The notes below the pieces were generated by a model. The model had not been told where the DNA came from and ran no database searches. It worked only from the letters and a program-made list of their open reading frames with translations. A program made the position numbers and the translations under genes. A DNA stretch of 64,000 nt from Heligmosomoides polygyrus polygyrus (taxonomy: Eukaryota; Nematoda; Chromadorea; Rhabditida; Heligmosomidae). This document shows, one piece after another, positions 1 to 13,487 of this stretch (within the stretch, counting starts at the first letter, position 1; each line of letters starts with the position of its first letter). The DNA is taken from the NCBI GenBank assembly GCA_947396885.1, contig OX377204.1:92390728-92454727 (forward strand), in the 5' to 3' direction.

Positions 1-267
1 GTAGGAGAATTAAAACGTCAAAGAAAGTTATACAAAATTTTGCTTGAACAAAAAATGATTCTAATCTTTTTGTAGGTCTAATTAAATGTAGAAGAAACTC
101 TTTTCAATCAGACTCAGTTTGACTTCAAACGCGTTAGGCTTGAAGTCAAACTGAGTCTGATTGAAAAGAGTTTCTTCTACATTTAATTAGACCTACAAAA
201 AGATTAGAATCATTTTTTGTTCAAGCAAAATTTTGTATAACTTTCTTTGACGTTTTAATTCTCCTAC
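1..267. repeat. Perfect 128-bp inverted repeat with 11-bp loop
   Basis: Bases 1-128 are, as far as I can check by eye, the exact reverse complement of 140-267, around the spacer ACGCGTTAGGC. The left arm may continue beyond the window. Parts of the arm (AAAGAAAGTTATAC, TTTGCTTGAAC) resemble the repeat at 940-1010. Either a very young foldback or an assembly artefact. Confidence 0.9.
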
Positions 268-269
268 CC

Positions 270-1160
270 AACAAGTGGACACGTTGTTTTAAATTTTATA
301 AAAATTTTATTTTCTGAGGAAAATAATGATTAAAAACCTGCTTTAAAGAGCAGGTAGGCGGCCCTTTTTCAGTGCTAATTACGCCATGCCATCTTTCAAG
401 ACATCGCGATTTTTATTCGATTGATAGCAGCATTTCTGATTGCATAGAATTTCGCACCTGTAAACGGTACAACGAAAGCAGCTGTAAAGAACACACATAT
501 ACTCGCTTTGATGCTTTATGTAAGCAGCATTTACACTATCAACCTAAACCGACGTGTTCCTTGAGTGCACGGCGCGATCTTCTCATTTAATATACTAAAT
601 GATTAAGTGCTGTCTTTTTGCGCTTCAAAACGAAATTTGGTTAATTATTTTTTCAAAAATGAAAATAAAAAATAAAAGTTAATAGAAATAAAAGTTTTGG
701 GGTATGTCGCGAAGACGGGCAGCATTGGGAGATAGGAACGCTCTATCCAATCAGACGGCATTGAAAGAGCGTGCCATTCAGAGATGGCGTGTACAGTCGG
801 TACCGTGATTGGCTGCGATGTGTTCGGTTTGTGCTATGTTTGGCTATTATTGGCTGGAACGTTCCCATCTATCAATGCTGCTCACCTTTGCGACATGTAC
901 AAAAATTTTATACAACTATTACACTCATTCCGGCTGCTCAACTAAAAAATCCAAAGAAAGTTATACCGAACTTTATTTGAGCAAGAAATCCAGCAAAAAC
1001 CATCTTAGAGAGTCTGTAGTATGACCGGTAAGGAGCTCGTTTCGATTTGGGAGACTATCACTTTGGTTTTAGAAGCATCAAGTTTCTTTGGAGGCATACA
1101 ATTTCACCAGAAAGCTGTCTAATTTGACAAAAAGTGTCTAATTTAACGTGAAGAACGTAG
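270..1160. repeat. Long dispersed repeat (copy 1), containing a 193-bp MITE
   Basis: Collinear with 53930-54795: the AAATTTTATAAAA start, a middle segment (GATAGCAGCATTTCTG against GATAGCAACATTTCTG), the embedded MITE, and the 3' segment ending TCTAATTTAACGTGAA. No coding potential recognised. Diverged copies or fragments occur at 18540-18620, 2760-3125 and 51055-51135. Confidence 0.65.
704..896. mobile_element. MITE family M1, copy 1
   Basis: Terminal inverted repeats ATGTCGCGAAGACGGGCAGC and the complement of GCTGCTCACCTTTGCGACAT. Small non-autonomous DNA element; five copies in this window (704, 16331, 47804, 54404, 58527). Confidence 0.75.
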
Positions 1161-1555
1161 ATACCTTAACCTGCACTGGAAGCTATAGAAGCAGAAGAGG
1201 CTTAAGGTTAGGCGCTACATGCCGAAATCCCTTCTTACGGGTGAATACAGGTTGCTTGTTATAAATTCAAAACGTTTTAAACACTAAGCGTTAAACACTT
1301 CGGTACTGGTCGCTAATTTGGCCTACATGGGACAGGAACGCATCGCAAAATTTCAACTGATCAGAGCACCAAAGAACACGCACTATCCAATAAGCGCACT
1401 GACCGCACATGCTCTCTCCGGCCAATGAGCCCGTTCAGTGCTGTCTGATTGATCTCAAGCGTGCCCCCTTCGCATGTAGGCCACATTGACGACTAGTACC
1501 GTTCTGCTACTCATACAAATCTCGTGGAAAAAGGCCAATTTCCTCAAAATTTGAG

Positions 1556-1729
1556 GACAAAAGCCGCGCTCGGACGCTGAACGTGACGTTCGACGGCTGC
1601 TCACCGGTGCTGCTCTGTGTGTTCATCGACAACTCGCGCGACGAGGCCTGTCGCACGTCGCAGATCGCCTTCCGAGCCGCGACTTCTGACGGATCGCGGC
1701 GCGACTTAATGTTGAAGAATCTGGACCAG
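1556..1729 (+). CDS. rpm-1: rpm-1 exon, DOC/APC10-like domain, first part
   Basis: Encodes a beta-rich segment with [15 protein letters not shown], which matches the 'VLAIHLDNTRD' strand region of the MYCBP2 DOC-like domain. The donor CAG|GTGAGG at 1730 is good. The acceptor I used (TTTGAG|GAC) lacks a pyrimidine tract, so the 5' boundary may be off by tens of bases. Phase 0 at the 3' end fits the next exon. Confidence 0.75.
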
Positions 1730-4700
1730 GTGAGGAAACTCCCTCTCTTCTTGTCTTCGGATGCAGTAGAGGATCCATTCTGATTTAGAACTTCTGCGGC
1801 TGGGTGAAATGCTGTGTGGCGAATGTCTCGCATGTGAATGTGTCGCTGAAGGGACCACATAATGCGTCTAGAGTGCGACAGGTGAGCTTGTTCGGCAAGA
1901 TACATCCGCTTGGATAGTTCTTGTGTGTGCGCCATGCATTCAACTTATGCGTGGCGCGTCGTGGGGCGGTTTTAAAGGTGTATTTGCGCTGCAGATTGAT
2001 GTGCAGCTTTGCGTGCTTCTGATTCTGTAGCGGTCAGAATCATCACATCATCCTATCGCTAATAATGACAGCTCAATGAAAATGAGCTCACTTTCATGTG
2101 CTTCAAGTAAACAAATCACCTGTATCACCTGTCGTCCCGTTGATCATCGCGTTGCTCGAGCGGGCGCCAGCAGTTCCTCCATTCATACCTGTCGCGTGCC
2201 AAAGTGCTCCAATGGGTCCTCCTCGAGGGTCACGAAGAGCGTTATATCCTTCATTCAGGGCTTTTACGAAGAAATCCGTCTAACGCGTTGGAGGGCGTCC
2301 TGTTTATTTAGTTATTTATTCGAAGATCAGAGAGGAAGAATTAAATAAATATAAATAAAATTTCTTTCATATAATACCATTTTCACGTCAAATTGGATAA
2401 TTTTCACCTCGAATTGGGCACTTTTTAAAGCATGCTTGAAGCTTCTGAAATCAGACCGAACATCTTCCAAATTAAGACCATCGCGTTACAGACTAACTAG
2501 ACTCTCTTTGAGGCGATTAGAAGCTCTTCGTTGAAGAAAAATTTGGTACGGCGTCATCTAAAGGATAAAAGATAAAGGACGGCGCTATTCAATTGCTTTT
2601 GGAATGCGCCATGCATCCTACTTCTACGGATATAGTGGAGGCGATTTGATTGCGTATTTGGCCGTACAAGAACTTGCGATGGCCAGCCGATGAACAAGTC
2701 AGCACTTTGTCCTTCTCCGAGCCAGTCTGGTACCAGTCTTGGACGCGAAATCCGAACCAGGATCTATTGATTTGGTGAATTGGATATTCAAAATAAATTA
2801 TACTTTTTCTTGAAAAAAAAAGTATTTTAACCGTACACTTTGGAGTCTTTTCTTCTATTAAAAAAAATTAAACTTTCTTAACCTTGAAGGTGTGTAGCCA
2901 CTTATGGGAACAGGTGAATGAAAAATTTAAAAAGAAAGTCATTTAATCGTTTTAAATAAATTTTCTTCGCCAAAAATTATTCTAACCGTGTCGTGGAGTG
3001 TCGTGTTTAATCGGGAAAAGGCTCGGCTCGATCTGGAAAATGTTCAGTTTCATTTCAGAAGCATCGAGCTTGCATAGAAGAGTTTCAAATATGATATAAA
3101 AGGTATCCATTTTAAAACGAAAAATAGTATATCACAGTGGAAAATAGACATCAATCACAGGTTTATCGTTTCGTGGTGTACCGATGTAGTCCTATAGCCC
3201 TTCCACAACTTCGCTTGAAAAATTTAAGCCTGTCTACTGCCTGACGGATTCTCCAGGGAGAATTGCTTACACGAATTTTTACAGAATTTGCTTACATGAA
3301 AATTGTTTTTTATACAAAATTCTACAAAATTACTACACATGGAGAACGACTGTATATGTTCTTCCGGTGGAGCACATGGGGTTAGTTCTGTAACTTTACA
3401 GAACATATTCTAATCACCTGTATCACCTGTCGTCCCGTTGATCATCGACTTGCTCGAGCGGGTGCCAGCAGCGTCTCCATTCGTCCCTGTCGCGTACCAG
3501 AGTGCTCTAATGGATCCTCCTCGCTCGAGGGACACGAAGAGCGTCATATCGGTCGTTCAGGGCTTTCACGAAGAAGTCCGACCAACGCGTTGGTGGGCGT
3601 CCTGGTGTTCTTTTGACATCCCGCGGAATCCAATCTGTGACGACTCTCGTCCAGCGGGTGTCTGCGAAGCGCATTATGTGGCCGGCCCACCTAGTTTTCG
3701 ACAATTTGGCCCACGCGACAATGTCTCTGATCTATTCTAATTTAATTTCTAATACATCCTAATGCACGAATAAATCTGTTTTTTTTTTGAAAAATGAGAA
3801 AATACCCACCTAACAGTTGTTCAAGAGTTGACCGAAGAGTTCTGGAGTTTCAAATGTGCTGTTTCATGCTGTCATCATCTATTATGTATATGTACAACTT
3901 CAGTTGCAACTACTCGGCTTCCTCCCGGACGGCAACGCTGAAGTGATTCGACCATCGGCCTCACATCAGCTGTTCTTCAACAACACACAGCACGACGCGT
4001 TCGCTCTCTTTCAGGCGATCTCCGCACAGGTTGGTGTCGTTTGAGCGACTACCAGTTTTTTACACCAATAATATTATGAAATCTTGAGCCTGTTTGGCAC
4101 TGCGGTATGTTCCCTCCACACGTGTGGACCATTAGACTGGATAAAAATCCGCTCCTGTGCGATCCCAATCCTTCATCGTTATGGGTCCACTTAATTTTCT
4201 CGTATTTTGACTGATTTTGGGCTTTAGCATTGGAGTTTATTCATTCTTTTCTTTATGAATACTTTAGCGAAGACATGCCAAACAGAAACCTAAGTGAGAA
4301 GATCAAACAGCAAAACAAACTGCAAACTATACAAGACCTTGTAAACGAAAGGCACGAAAACCTAAAAGGCAGAAGCAAGAACATATGAAAAGCAATACGA
4401 AATAGTGATAAAACTGTCACAACGATGTTTTGTTGCGATCAAACTTCTAGCGTCAGGCGGGACTCGAACCCGCACCTCCCTCTGACCGGGCGGGAATGCT
4501 TTGCGCCATTACACCACCGGTTCGATGTTGCGTTCGATCAAACGGCGCCGGTGGTGTAATGGCGCAGAGAATTCCTGCCTGGTCAGAGGGAGGTGCGGGT
4601 TCGAGTCCCGCCTGGCGCTAGAAGTTTTGACCGCAACAAAACATCGTTGTGACAGCTTACTACCTCTGTACCAGCCAACTGAGGCTTAAAGAAACTGATT

Positions 4701-7700
4701 TGAAGTGATAAAACTGTTTCCTGGAAGCAATACCTCGACACCCCAAGCACAGATACAGATTATATAAATACAAAAAGGGCAACTTTGGTAGATAAATTGC
4801 AATGTGGGGATTGCAACGGATTAAAAGGATAAAGGGCGATGTTACTCAATCCTTTTTTGGGATGCGCCACGCATTCTACTTTTACGGGATATCGTGGAGG
4901 CGATTTGAATGCGTATTTGGCCATACAATGACTTGCGGTGGCCAGCCGATAAACAAGTCAGCGCTTTATCCTTCCCAGACAAGTCTAGTACCAAATCACC
5001 GACCCCGAAGGGATGGAGGGCTTGGTTGGCCTGGGCGGGAAATCCGAACCAGGAGCCTGGTATCGGGTGCGACAGTCGACGCCTCCTCCGAGTGCGCTAC
5101 ACACGCCCTTGCAACGCATTGAAACCTAAGGACCTTAATGAGTGAAAGGTGGGCCACTAAAGCCAAAAGATGGCGTAGGAGAGAGCAGAATGTGCAAAAT
5201 AGCAAACACATGACTTCTTGAACTTGTTAGTTCAAAGACCTTGCAGAAAGTGCCAGCGAAAAAGCTGGCAGGATTGCATAGAAGCAGGCCGTGTACAAAT
5301 TAGGCAAATAGGGCAATAGAAGTGCTAAACGATCAGGACAGGGCAAACCTGTGGCATGGCACTTGTAGAATAGTATATAGCGTTATGAATTCAGAAGTGT
5401 GCATAAACATATGCCACTATTTCCATATATTCAATCAGGTCAACTTTGAAGCTTGTTAATCAGCCATGAGAAAAGCTATCGGAGGGAACTCCACCGCCAC
5501 AACTTACTCCACAGAGTAACAGTAAAGTAACAGTAATCATTGGAACCTTCTTCAATCGTCCCACAGTGCGCCAGGCAACAGGGGCTGATTGACGGTTACG
5601 TGCGCCACTAATAGAGGTTCGTGGTTTAATACTGCTCAGTCTTCCCGGTCGGTGAGTTGATACTAGGGCCCGGATTCATCAACGCGCATACCCACAGCTA
5701 TGCTGGGTATAGGGGGTGGACATACCCACGATGTGGACATACCCACGATTCATGATAACCCTTATCCGCAAAATCGTGGTTATATCAGTGGGTAGAGAAA
5801 ACCCTCCGATCATCGTGGGTACGTCCGTATACCCGCGACTCATTCGCGCTCCATTGACAAAATGGCGCTCCAGTTAGATCAGCTGTTCTCGCGAGAGGCC
5901 TAGTCGTACCTTACCCTTGGTTCATTCCATGAATACGGATCCTACCAACTACCCATTGCTGGTAGTGGGTATGATTCCCTTACGGTATCTCTACCTATAC
6001 CAATTGCTTGATGAATCCGGGTCCAGAAAGGTACCAGGGCATAGGAACGATGGAACGCTGAATTCTCTATTGGCTAGCCACCATGTCATTGTCGCTATAT
6101 GGGCTATCCTGTATGGGATAGGTATCTGTCTATGCATCTACCACTATATAATTGAGTTCGTTAGCATCGATGACGTTTGAGTGGTCTAATCCGCGCGGGA
6201 TACGCTTCACCATGTTCTGTGCGGGTAAAATTTGTCACTCAACGTGGAATGTTGCTGCAGCAGCGAGCTCTTTCTCCTTGATACTACGGGAACTGCGCGC
6301 GATTCTGAGCTTCCGGATTCAGAAGACGCATAACCGATATTGCTCAACGGCTGTCCAAAATCAGAAGGCGTGTCGCCGACGTCTGCCGTGAGCGTGAGAG
6401 CATCACTAAAGAGAGGGGTGGGGTTGAAAGGGAACATCTATCCATCTATCTATACCAATGACGTTACTGGCTAGTAGACATGGGATCCGAATCATGCATT
6501 TTCGGATATCCGGTCGGATTTATCCGGTTTCGGATTATCCGAAATCCGGTTCGGCCGAAAATGGCGCTATCTGAATCATCCGAAGATCCGGGGTTTTCGA
6601 AATTACCCTCATCCGAATCATCCGAGGATCCGGGGCTTGAAAAATGGCCTATCCGAATCATCTGATGATCCGGAAAATGGACGTCGGATCCACTGTCTAC
6701 TGGCTAGTCTGGAAAGAATGCCAGTGATGAACCTAAGGAAGTGGTGGACGACATCATGCCGCAAAAGCACGCTGGAGAACTTAGGTGTTGGCGAATTTTA
6801 GGATTTACAAAAAATGCTTTTTGTAGGTTAGTGATGATACTTCAAGGTCGCGCTAGTATGAGAGTCGCCGTTCGGCGTGTTGATACACTTGGATACTCAT
6901 AACTGCCTTCACGACAGCTCGTTAAAGTTGCATTCGTGGTGTATCCCACAAAGGGACTGATAAATGTTGGCTTATTCTCTTCGCAGAGGTGAAATGCGTG
7001 GCGCATCCCACAAAGGGTTGGCTAACACCAACCTTCTTTCTTATCCTTTATATTTTCATGCTCTGACGTTTCAAATTCAACTTGTCACCTGAATCGTGAT
7101 ACTTATTCTCTCTCTATTCTCTGCATTCCTTATTTAACACCTACGCGTGTGTTCTTCAAAATTTTCGTTTTGTTCCCGGCTGCATTATACAGTAGTCGCA
7201 CTAAAAATTTTGCAAACTTGGTCCATTGAGAGTATTGTACCATAGGAACGGTATTCCAGGCGTTCTCCGGCGACAGCTGTGAGCAGCAGGATGCGTTACG
7301 TGAACGAGTGGTGGATTTGCTGTTCAGTCGCGTTACGTTGCAGCCACTTCAGAACTACGTCTGCACGCAAGTGGAAGCGGCCTTGGAGAGGTAGATCGTT
7401 GTTTTCTCTCCTGGAGGATCCGCCTGAAATCACTTACTTCATTTCCTCGTCATCCTTATCCGCGTGTTCTTCCCCTTCTATTTGCTCCACCATATCCTTC
7501 ATCTTCCTCTCCCTTCAGGGAAGTCGAGAAGCTGTGCAGCCAAGGCAAGCGCAACTATTCGTACGCAGTCGGTCTGCTGGCGATGGCGAACCGTATGTGT
7601 GAGACGCGAGCGATCGGCACCGGCGACTGCGACGTCACCGCTCGAAGGCAGGTGCTTCAGGCCGCTAGTCGGCTGCTCGCCTTCGCACCTGAGGTACGTT

Positions 7701-10700
7701 CTACCTCGCCAAGTTCCTGCCACCGTCTAACCTAAGGTGGTGCTCTGCAGACGGTCCAGACGCAGTGCTTGTCGTCGCTGTGCAGTCTTCTGCCCACAGC
7801 TCGCCCATCGACCGTTGACGTCGGTCGTCTGCTCAGACATCTGCTGGTGCCAGTAGCGAAGGCGCTAGTGTTACAAGTCCGAGACAAAGCCGCTCACACG
7901 GTCACCACGGCCACGATGAATGTGTGTTTGGAGTCCTGCTTCTTCCTTCCGCCGAACTTCTTCTGACTGTTCTCTACTTTCAGGCCTGCCTGACAAATGC
8001 GCCGCAGAGCTGGCGCACCGATCGGTCAGTGTCGCCGGAGATCGGAAAAATGACAGCACAGTTCATTAGCGATGTTTGGTAGGTCCCTCCAAGAAAAAAT
8101 GAGCCTTAGAATTTGTCTACTGAGAGTTTTAAGCTCCGGCGTCTTCAACGAGGAGTGGTCGGTGTGTATGCGGCGAGAGCTGGCCACTGCGCTTCTCGGT
8201 GTGGTGCAGCTGACGACGTCACTCTCGAAATCCGCCTCGCTAGAGAGCATGAGCAAGGAGCCGGTGCATTCCATCTTGAATTCGAAGAGGTTTGTCACAA
8301 AATGTAATGGTCCTCGTTAGAATAATTCCTTTGTAGAAGGCGGACTTGACGTAGCGGGCAAGAGGTGCCACGCACATTAGTCGATCCACTGGGTTTCAAC
8401 TATGTAGTAGTGACTGCGTGGCTTGCGTTATTAAATATTTACTATTTTAAATGTTAGACTTTGTCAAAAACTGAGCATCATTAGTAAAAACAAGTCGTTA
8501 AAAAATTAATTTGAAACTGAGCAGTCAAGGAGAGCCTTATCGGCATATATTTTTTTCCCATTCGTCTCGCTTGCTTTAAAACCATTTGAATCAATCGACC
8601 CAGGAGGAAACGCTTGGTTGGCCAGGAACATAGTTGTGGTTGACGGACAAAAATGCGAGCAGTTACGCAGAGATGTTGCGCTATGTTTAAAAGTATTGCT
8701 CTCGAATCTGGAGTTGAACTTTCTTGCTGCATGTCGAGCTGTGATATTTTCACTCATAATCATGATATCTTGATAGTACTGGGCAGTAAGGAAAGTTTCC
8801 CGCCACTCTCTTTGGCGTTCCGCAAATTTTGGAAAAGTGTTCTGGAACTTTCTCAAAATAACGCGTATATAGGCTGACCCATGACCCATATTCACCACTG
8901 TTGTCGTCATACTCCGTCACGAGTATGGCAGAGAAAATGATTCTCGACTGCAGGCATGTTCGACTACTTCTGCTTTACGAGTTCAGGAAGCAAAGCAGTG
9001 CCAGTGTCGCGGTGGATAACATACGTGGAAGGATGGGTCCTACCCCTTTCTCCTACGACACAGCGAAAATATGGATCCAGAAGTTCAAGAACGGAGACTT
9101 TTGTTTGAAGGACAATGCACGGTCTGGGAGGCCGGTTGCAATGAATGAGGAGCGCCTTCTGGAGCTACTTCAGGAGGATCCTCGGCGTTGCAACCGTGAA
9201 CTGGCAGAGGAACTCGAGTGCAGTTACCCCATCACACCTCAACACAGCTTTGGGATGACATGGAGATATGGTGCATGGATACCGCATAAACTTAGCGGCC
9301 ACCAGCTACAGGCACACCAGGATGCGTGCGTGAACTTCTTGACTTCACGGCGGAATTTTTCTTGGCTCGAGAACCTGGCCAGTGGCGACGACGAGTGAGT
9401 AGTCTATGTTAACCACACGCGAAAGTGTCAGTGGCTCAATCGCGGCGAAGAAGGAATTCCCACGCCACGACCGGCACTCCAACTCCTGGCCCACCCACCA
9501 TATTCACCGGACCTCCTCCAACGGACTACCGTCTATTTGTTGTCGAAACATTTGCAGGAGAAACAATTTCACGACAGGGAGCAACTTGAAAAGTGCCTCG
9601 CTGAGTTTTTTCGTAAAAACCTCAGGATAGAAGCGGACCTACAAATTGCCTGACAAATGGCTATAAAAATATGTTGTAGATAATAATGCTGCATATGTTC
9701 GTTAGTTGCTATATGTATGAAACGAGAGAAATAAATTTGAAGTGAATTGCACAAGTAACGGGATACTTCCCTAGAATCTAGTTTTCCGAGTTTTAAAACC
9801 ATAGTTCCGATATTGCCATTGTAACGTCGTCGTAACTATTTTTTACCTTTCTGAAAGCCCTTCGCCCGCTGCTACTTGTTCTATGGATCTCGAGCTTGTG
9901 AGGAGATCCATGTGTTCAGGTTTTGGCTGTCGGTGGCAGCGCTGGCGCTGGTTCGTGATCGATCATGGCTGGCATTGAGCGAGAAGTGGAACGACGTTCG
10001 GACACCGAACAAGGAACCGATCACGCTGTGCGAGAACCACGACGATGGCACCACACCGGCTCAGGTGTGTGCTATAACAGCTTCGTTTTCTGCTTTAGAT
10101 TTCCTGGAAATCAAGAGCAACACTTGGTATCAGAGGCAGCGATTGAACGAGGAAGTCAGCTCGTTTTTGACTCTGAATGTGAATATACAGTGCGCTGAGT
10201 CGAATAAGTCGACGGTAGTAGTGGAATTGGCAAGTTTCATTCTTGCACTTCGGTGGAAGTACAATGTGTTTGAGGTGGAGTTGAATGCTTCTGGAGTGGA
10301 ACCTGGTCTCGCATACATTTTTAAGGTTATTATTATTCTTTATTACGTGACCGAAATCCTTGTGAAGGTTAAAGATTGAAATGCCATGTATTGCCCATGA
10401 TGTAGGTCTGTCCGAGGAATTATTAAAAAGATCTAAAATTAAATTCTATTCATTGCATGATTATCTAAAAGTCTCCCATTTTGTGTCAGCGAATATTCCA
10501 AGTAGTATTCCCAGCCATAACCAATCAAATGATACACATTTGGGAGGTCTGTGGTCTCAGTCGCAAAGAATTAAAAAGGACACCGTTATGAATCCCTCTC
10601 TGGGATACGCCATGTATTCTAAATACTTCTACGGTATTCGTGGGTACAATTTCAATGCGTATTAGGTCTATGCAAAGTTTTCCTTTTGCCGGTCAACAGG

Positions 10701-13449
10701 TCATCCAACTATTCTGATACCAATTCGCATAACTCGTGGGATCAATGGCTTAATTGGCCTGGGCGGGGCCTGAACCTAGAATGCACACAAGACCAGTGCC
10801 TCCTATGACTGTGCTACCACTCGCCAAATGAAACGTGTGATGTTTTTCAGCGGAGATTTGATTTGCAACAATTTTCTGACAGCGAAGGAGAAATCCCCCT
10901 TTGACTGCTAACGTTTTGTGACCACAAGCTTCGAACAGGCCTATCGGCAGGTCGGAATACTGGTTGGGTCCCGAAGCCGATAATATCGATCGAGATTGAT
11001 TAGCTTATCGATACGTTTGTGCATTGTGAAGCCTGCTCAAGAAACGTCACATTCATGTGATTTCCATTTCATGCGGCAAATTTTGGCGAAAAATCGGTAA
11101 TATTGATCGATATCGATTAGTAACTTAATACTGCCCTCTTGTTGTAATGCATGTCCACCAACCCCTTTTGGGATGCGCCACGTATTCTACTTCTACGGTC
11201 GTGGATGCCATTTGAATGCGCACTTGGCCATACATAGACTATATCCACTTCAAACGGCTGAATCCTCAGCAGGAATAGGCAAGGCCGATCACTATGTGAA
11301 GCTCATCCATCGGCCATTAATTTTGCCACAGGGAGCCTAGACGGAAGGACAGAGAGAGGGTGGCGCATGTATTAGCAGCAGGGATGGGCGGAATTTCTGT
11401 TTTCTGTTTTCTGATTTTCTGGCCATTTTGGGCAAATTTTTTCTGTTTTCTGTTTTCTGGGAAAATGGCCAAAAATTGGCCAGAAAACAGAAAATATAGT
11501 CGCGAGCAAAAATTGAATACAGAAATCCAATGAAAAAAATTCAAGAAGTATCATAGAATAGTGAGCTTCATTCCAAAATAGTGTTCCTAGAGTATCTTAA
11601 ATGGCAAGCATGTGGCGTTTTTGGATGTGCTCATGTAGTATTGTGCCATATACTCATGAACTATCCCACATGTTTGCTTGATTGATTGTGTAAGTGCTGC
11701 TGGCAAGGAGTTTCTTCATAGAACATTTTTCGACTTTCATAATTTGGCTTTGTATTCTTTTCCTCATTAGCAGTAGTTTGGACCATCTATGATCACTAAA
11801 AATCTTATATTAAAACTATAAAACTCGTATTTTGAGGGGCACTAAATTATGTATTAACTAACCACTGGTCCTAGAGTTACTGTGGGTAGGGTTATTCTCC
11901 ACCCCGGTTTAAAAATTGAACATTGTTGGCCGGTCATCCCCAATATCGCTTCCTGCAGAGCCTTTGTCGAAGCTGCTTTTCTAACTCTGAAGATTGCTCA
12001 GCTTTTGGTGTCACAAATTAGTAGGAGGCAGAAAAGTTTTTTTAGTTACCTTTGATTTCGCTGATCTGGTGATAGTGTTGTGATGCAGGAAATTTGTCAT
12101 TTATCACGTATATCATCTGTCGTCCATTGATGTTCAAGCGGGCACCATCAGCGTCTCCATACGTCCGTGCCGCGTGCCAGGGTGCACCAATGGATCCTTT
12201 TCGCTCGAGGGACACGAAGAACTTCATATTGCTTGTACAGGGCTTTAACGAAGAAGCCCGACCAACGCATTGGTGGGCAGTTCCTGGTGTTCTCTTGACA
12301 TCCCGCGGAATCCAGTCGGTGACGTCCAGTCCGTGTCTGCGAAGCGCATTACGTGGTCCACCTAATTTTCGACGACTTGGCCCATGCGACAGCGTCTCTG
12401 ATCTTCGAACGTCGGCGAAGCTCGGAACTTCGGAGGCCTTCTCTCACTTGCGTGAGTCGTGTCACTCCGAGCATCGTCCTCTCGATTCCACGCTGCGCGA
12501 CGCTGATCGCGTGTTCATCCTGCTTTCTTATAGCCCAGGTCTCTGAGGAATATGCTAGCGCAGGAAGAACAGTGGAGTCGAATAGGTGGGCACGGAGGCG
12601 GACGTTCTTCGTCTTCTCTACGATTCTTTCGACGCTCTTAAAAACTCCGCAAGCTGCTCGTTTCCTCCTGCTCATTTCTGGCGCTATGCCGTTGGCCATG
12701 TTGACTTCGCGACCCAGATATACGTAGCTGGAGAAGCCAAGAAGCATCTGCTCCGCCTGGCTAGCGCTCGGTGTTATGAGCACGATGTCATCAGCAAACC
12801 GAAGATGGTCAGTTACCGGCCGTTGACCTTCACTCCATGTCTTCCCATTCTAGTTCGCGCATGGCGTTTTCGAGCTGAAGAGCTTCGAAGATATGGTATT
12901 CCACTGCCGAACTCCTCTCTTCACGTCGATGACGACGTCGTTGTAGAATGGAGAGATCTTGGTCGTGAATTCACTGTACAGCTCTCGATGGACTCTGATG
13001 TACTGAGTAGGGACACCCTGAATGAGCAGGACTTCGATGACCGCTTCAGTTTCGACAGAGTCGAATGCCTTCTTCGTAAGAAGTAAGAAGCCCCTGAGTG
13101 AGCAGGGCTTCCATGACCGCTTCAGTCTCGACGGAGTCGAATGCCTTCTTCAGGTCGATGAACGTAAGGCACAGCAGCAGCTTATACTCTCGCAACACTT
13201 CGATGAGCTTCGTAATGGTGTGTATGTGGTCGATCGTGCTGAATCCTCTCCGAAATCCTGCTTGTTCGCGTGGCTGTCCTTCGTCCAGCGTTCTGCTGAT
13301 CCTATTCAGGATCACTCAAGTGAACAGCTTGTGGACTACATACATCAGGCAGATCGGGCGATTGTTGCTAATGTCGTGCACTCCTGTACAGCAAGGAGGT
13401 TCTGCTGGCCTTCCACTGAGATGTTATATGGTATGTAGATTTGAGGAGA

Positions 13450-13487
<38 letters not shown>

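Noticed and set aside
1507..1935. 142-residue open frame on the minus strand
   Set aside because: It overlaps the rpm-1 DOC exon on the other strand and shows no family resemblance; a shadow frame.
4545..4619. Genuine tRNA gene
   Set aside because: Good A and B boxes and acceptor pairing, but no proper anticodon stem-loop, and the unit shares long non-tRNA flanks with other copies; treated as SINE.
8506..8910. 134-residue minus-strand open frame
   Set aside because: Lies over an rpm-1 intron and the edge of a mariner relic; composition random, no motif.
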